Of a stretch of 64,000 bases of DNA, positions 60,903 through 64,000 are shown piece after piece. The translations under genes were made by a program, and so were the position numbers. The stretch comes from CAYXVU01 sp964468725. GTDB lineage: Bacteria; Acidobacteriota; Blastocatellia; UBA7656. The stretch is taken from positions 21,633-85,632 of the forward strand of contig CAYXVU010000001.1 of NCBI GenBank assembly GCA_964468725.1, in the 5' to 3' direction. Every line of letters begins with the position of its first letter. Within the stretch, counting starts at the first letter, position 1. Below the pieces are notes generated by a model. It was not told the origin of the DNA, did no database searches, and was given only the letters and a program-made list of their open reading frames with translations.

Positions 60903-60971
60903 GGTTGAGAGGCGGTCTCTGACCGCCGCCTCGTGCACCCGGTAACGGCGGTCAGAGACCGCCTCTCAACC
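60903..60971. repeat. Perfect 25-bp inverted repeat, copy 2 of the dispersed element
   Basis: Arms 60903-60927 and 60947-60971 are exact complements around 19 bases. Each arm contains a nested 7-bp hairpin (GGCGGTC-TCT-GACCGCC and its complement). The left arm shares 24 bases with the palindrome at 13381. Confidence 0.85.
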
Positions 60972-61016
60972 TTCTTCAGATTGATTCGCAACTCGGCATA
61001 ACCTGCCACTGATTAC

Positions 61017-64000
61017 TTACTCCACAATTACTCGGTCGCTGGCGCTGCGCCCGAAGCTCTCCGGCGCGTACATCTCTTCGGCCTTCGCGGGCGGCACTAC
61101 GAAGACGCCGGGCGTTGTTGCTCGGGCGACATACGAATAGCGGTAGACGCCTTCCCACAACAGCGAAGCGAAGGCTTCGACCCGCTCATCGCGCAGATTC
61201 TGATGCTCATACCAGGTTCCCCACAACCACCAGTATCGGCGTTGAAAATCATCGCTCTTGGTCTCTTGAGGAATGCTGCCGGTGACGGCAAGCGCCGGAT
61301 TGAGGGCTTCTAATCCCGCCGGAATCGGATCAACCAAGGCAACGTGATAGCGCCTCGATTGCGCCACCATCATCAGCTTGACTCGCACCTTTGCGCCCGC
61401 TCGGATGTGCCAGGTGCCATCCGCATCGCGTTTTACATCATCGGCTTTGTCAATCGCTTCATATACGCGCGTCACGGTGAAGCCGTGATCGGCAGGATCG
61501 AGCTTCAGGCTGGTCGGCGCATATTGCATGCCGACGCGATAATACAATCGCCCCGCACCTTCTTTGCTCAGAATCAAATCTTGCTGTCCCGGTGCGGTTT
61601 CGATTAGATAGCGCATCGGCACGTTGACTTGATAGCTATCGGTTGAGCGCCCTTTGAATCGCTGCTCGCCCGCATAGGCCGAACCGAGCCATGCGCGAGC
61701 CACAAAGTCGGGCGTCACCTTTTCATAGGTGTTGAAGTACTTGTCGAGCGCCAGCAAGATGAAGGCATTCTCTTGCGTATTCCCCCACCGCCCCGCTTTG
61801 CGATGTGCCAGCAGACCGCGCACGACTTTGGGAATCAGATCATTCGTCGGCTGGTCGGCAATCAACGCCTCCAATACGATGCCGTCGGCGCGGCGGTCGG
61901 AATGCAAGAGCAAGTAATCGCCATCGCCATACGAAGTGACGAAATGCGCCGTGCCTGCTTCTTCGGTCGCGCGATTGTTGAGGTGACGACGAATCGTCGC
62001 AACCTCTGCGGCAGACGCGGCATCGCCCGACAGCACCGAAAGCAACCAACCCGTAGCTTCGAGCGATAGCTTTTCGAGTGTTGCTTCGGCAATCAATCGC
62101 CGCGCCCGCGCCGCATCGCGGTCTCCCATTCGATTGCGCACGTAGAGCGCATAGGCTGTCAGCGCCCGACGGACTTCTACGGAGTAATAGGAGGGATACT
62201 TGCTCTCGATATTCTTCAGATAACTCTTCGAACGATCCAGCATGCCTTGCGGCACGTCGAAGCCTTTCTCTTTCGCGCGTTGCAAGGCGTGCGCAACGTG
62301 AATGCTGATGTAGGGCCACGATTCGCCATCGCGCCGCCAGAACCCAAAGCCGCCATCGTCTTGTTGTAAGCCTTGCAATCGCTTGATGTCGCGTTTGACG
62401 GCGCTGACCATCTCTTCGGGTTTGGGCAGCCCTTTCGCCTCGAAAGCCGCCAGCACATCTTTCAGTGCTGCGACCGCCAGCACCCGCGACGAGATTTGTT
62501 CGGCACATTCGAACGGATAGGCTGCCAGATACAGCACCGCGTCGGTAAGCGCTTGCAGTTGCGTTGACGAAGTGGTGACTTCGAGGCCGCCGAATTGTTT
62601 GAAAGCATCGGACGGCGCTTTGACCGGCTGCGCAATTGCCCCTTGATCGAGTTCACCGTAGACGGCAAAGGCTTCAGTCGTTGCCGGTGTCCAGACCGGC
62701 AGTTCGATCTCTGCTGCATCTGCCCATTCGCCTGACACGGCGGCGATTTGAAAGCGCGCGGTTCCGGCGCTCACTGTTGCCGTCGGAAAACGCACTTCGA
62801 CGCGATCATTGGCGGGGACGGTTACGCGCCGCCCGCCGCCATCAACCAGTTGAGCATTCGCCGCACGCACCGCAACAGCAACCTCCATCGGCAGATCGGT
62901 TTGATTCTGCACCACGACGGGCAGTTCGAACCGATCACCAAAGTTGAGGAAGCGCGGCGCAGACGGACGCACCATCAGAGGCAACCGCGCCGTCAACGTC
63001 GCTTCGCCGCCGCCGAACTGTTTGCCGCCCGCAACGGCTGCGGCCATGACGCGATAGCGCGTCAGGTTGTCGGGCAATTTGACCGGCACTTGCGCGCGTC
63101 CGTTTGAGTCGGTCGGCACGGCGGGCGCAAAGACCGCAAGCGCATTGAAATCGGCGCGCACTTTGATGGGTTCGGCGGCTTGCGCTTCCGGCTTAGGAGC
63201 AGACTTCATCGCCATCGGCGCGGGCGGCGCGGCCATCGCCATACGTTCTTGCGCGACTCCACCGGCGACGCCGCCGGGAACTCCACCGGGAACCCCATCC
63301 TGCAACTTGCTGAGCAGATCATCGGCGCTCGCCAGCAGCACGTCTTTTCGCAAATGAAAATCATCCGTATCGCTGCCGCGCTGCGAATAGAATGTCCATA
63401 GTGGGTCGCCAACGCGATAACCCGTAAGCCCCAAAATCGCTTCGTCAACGATGATGATAGCAACCTCGCTGCCCGCTACCGGCTCGCCGCTCGCGTCTTT
63501 CACTTCGACATCAACCACCGTCTGACCGCCCGGCTCTAAGGCTTTGTCGCGCGGCGTAGCTTGCACGGCGAGTTTGCGCGCCAGCGGCGGCACCGACAGA
63601 TTCAATTCGCCTTTGGCAAAAGCGGGACGCTTCGGCGCTTGCGCAAGCGGCTTGCCCTCTTCATCGGTGCGTGCGGTTGCGCCGACCAGATCAACTTGCA
63701 CATGGACGTTCGAAATGTAGCTTTCGTTGATTGGAATTTTGAGCGTATGCGCTGCGCTCTCCATGTGAAACCGCTCGGTCTTCACAATGCCCGAACGTCG
63801 CAACGTCAACACCCCTTCGGCAGGGAAGAAGGGAGCTTGTACGAGAATCTCAGCCGTATCGTTGGGCTGATACTCTTTACGGTCGGGAATTAAGTTGATC
63901 TCTTCTTGTTCGACATTGCGTTTGGGAACCATCTTGCCGCCCGCCGCCCACAACGTCAGTTCGCTTTGGTTGGCGCGTTCCTTGTCATCCAGAATGGTCG
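61017..64000 (-). CDS. Alpha-2-macroglobulin family protein, N-terminus beyond the window
   Basis: A very large secreted or periplasmic protease-trap protein; only the C-terminal ~994 residues are in view and the frame is still open at 64000 (upstream residues continue as TILDDKERANQSELTLW). Features include MG-type domains with YQPNDTAEILVQAPFFPAEG, the bait-like region rich in Met/Ala/Pro (MAMAAPPAPMAMKSAPKPEAQ) with GVPGGVPGGVAGGV, and the thioester domain with PFECAEQISSR. The CAEQ keeps the Cys and Gln of CxEQ thioester sites (compare CLEQ in E. coli YfhM). GFWRRDGESWPYIS and the following helices form the TED. Bacterial macroglobulins protect the cell envelope and often pair with PBP1C; here a class A PBP gene lies 5 kb away on the other strand. 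Confidence 0.9.
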   Translation of the reverse strand, partial: TILDDKERANQSELTLWAAGGKMVPKRNVEQEEINLIPDRKEYQPNDTAEILVQAPFFPAEGVLTLRRSGIVKTERFHMESAAHTLKIPINESYISNVHVQVDLVGATARTDEEGKPLAQAPKRPAFAKGELNLSVPPLARKLAVQATPRDKALEPGGQTVVDVEVKDASGEPVAGSEVAIIIVDEAILGLTGYRVGDPLWTFYSQRGSDTDDFHLRKDVLLASADDLLSKLQDGVPGGVPGGVAGGVAQERMAMAAPPAPMAMKSAPKPEAQAAEPIKVRADFNALAVFAPAVPTDSNGRAQVPVKLPDNLTRYRVMAAAVAGGKQFGGGEATLTARLPLMVRPSAPRFLNFGDRFELPVVVQNQTDLPMEVAVAVRAANAQLVDGGGRRVTVPANDRVEVRFPTATVSAGTARFQIAAVSGEWADAAEIELPVWTPATTEAFAVYGELDQGAIAQPVKAPSDAFKQFGGLEVTTSSTQLQALTDAVLYLAAYPFECAEQISSRVLAVAALKDVLAAFEAKGLPKPEEMVSAVKRDIKRLQGLQQDDGGFGFWRRDGESWPYISIHVAHALQRAKEKGFDVPQGMLDRSKSYLKNIESKYPSYYSVEVRRALTAYALYVRNRMGDRDAARARRLIAEATLEKLSLEATGWLLSVLSGDAASAAEVATIRRHLNNRATEEAGTAHFVTSYGDGDYLLLHSDRRADGIVLEALIADQPTNDLIPKVVRGLLAHRKAGRWGNTQENAFILLALDKYFNTYEKVTPDFVARAWLGSAYAGEQRFKGRSTDSYQVNVPMRYLIETAPGQQDLILSKEGAGRLYYRVGMQYAPTSLKLDPADHGFTVTRVYEAIDKADDVKRDADGTWHIRAGAKVRVKLMMVAQSRRYHVALVDPIPAGLEALNPALAVTGSIPQETKSDDFQRRYWWLWGTWYEHQNLRDERVEAFASLLWEGVYRYSYVARATTPGVFVVPPAKAEEMYAPESFGRSASDRVIVE

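Overview
The window looks like a draft chromosome scaffold from a diderm bacterium with lipopolysaccharide, most likely an Acidobacteriota of the Blastocatellia type. The placement is inferred from gene content, not from a marker search. Supporting signs are a VWFA-related protein of the acidobacterial TIGR03436 kind, a DUF6599-like protein, very large HYR-repeat and TPR-CHAT secreted proteins, PilZ, DUF4388 and NtrC-type regulators, and a full outer-membrane set (lpxD-fabZ-lpxA-lpxI, bamA with two skp genes, a Lol exporter pair, the heptose-phosphate adenylyltransferase half of HldE). Two runs of N (10 and 100 bases) show that it is a scaffold; one breaks clpC and the other hides the end of a 5'-nucleotidase gene.

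Layout. 1-8.9 kb: a secreted Cys-rich two-domain protein, an alpha/beta hydrolase, a zinc-ribbon/PH-domain membrane protein, a flavin/F420-type oxidoreductase, a DUF6599-like protein followed by a sigma54 response regulator, then about 0.9 kb of decayed or empty DNA and a small zinc-binding protein. 8.9-17 kb (minus strand): UvrD-type helicase, sorbosone-dehydrogenase-like lipoprotein, methyltransferase, secreted esterase, class C beta-lactamase-like hydrolase, AraC regulator. 17-21.5 kb: glycine cleavage genes gcvT-gcvH-gcvPA-gcvPB. 21.7-26 kb (plus): the lipid A cluster lpxD-fabZ-lpxA-lpxI, then a DUF4388 protein. 26-36 kb (minus): skp, skp, bamA and a 1753-residue cadherin-like/HYR protein. 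36.5-42.3 kb: a sigma-like membrane protein convergent with a TPR-CHAT protease. 42.4-47 kb (minus): clpC, lolD, lolC. 47-53 kb: M48 protease, hydrolase, heptose-phosphate adenylyltransferase, tRNA-Met, VWFA protein, 5'-nucleotidase. 53-64 kb (plus, then minus): class A penicillin-binding protein, HEAT-like protein, serA-coiled-coil-serC, a degenerate-J/tandem-PilZ protein and an alpha-2-macroglobulin open at the right edge.

How the genes work together. Much of the window serves the envelope: lipid A synthesis, beta-barrel assembly, lipoprotein release, peptidoglycan polymerisation and a macroglobulin that may protect the cell wall. A second group handles one-carbon and serine/glycine metabolism (glycine cleavage; SerA and SerC). 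The least explained gene content is the sigma-like membrane protein facing the TPR-CHAT protease, and the J-like/PilZ/PilZ protein.

Outside genes, two kinds of repeat stand out. One is a set of degenerate 7-bp tandem arrays (about GGYNNNA) at seven or more intergenic sites. The other is a set of long perfect palindromes, two of which (13.4 and 60.9 kb) share a 24-base core. No CRISPR array, insertion sequence, prophage or rRNA was seen.
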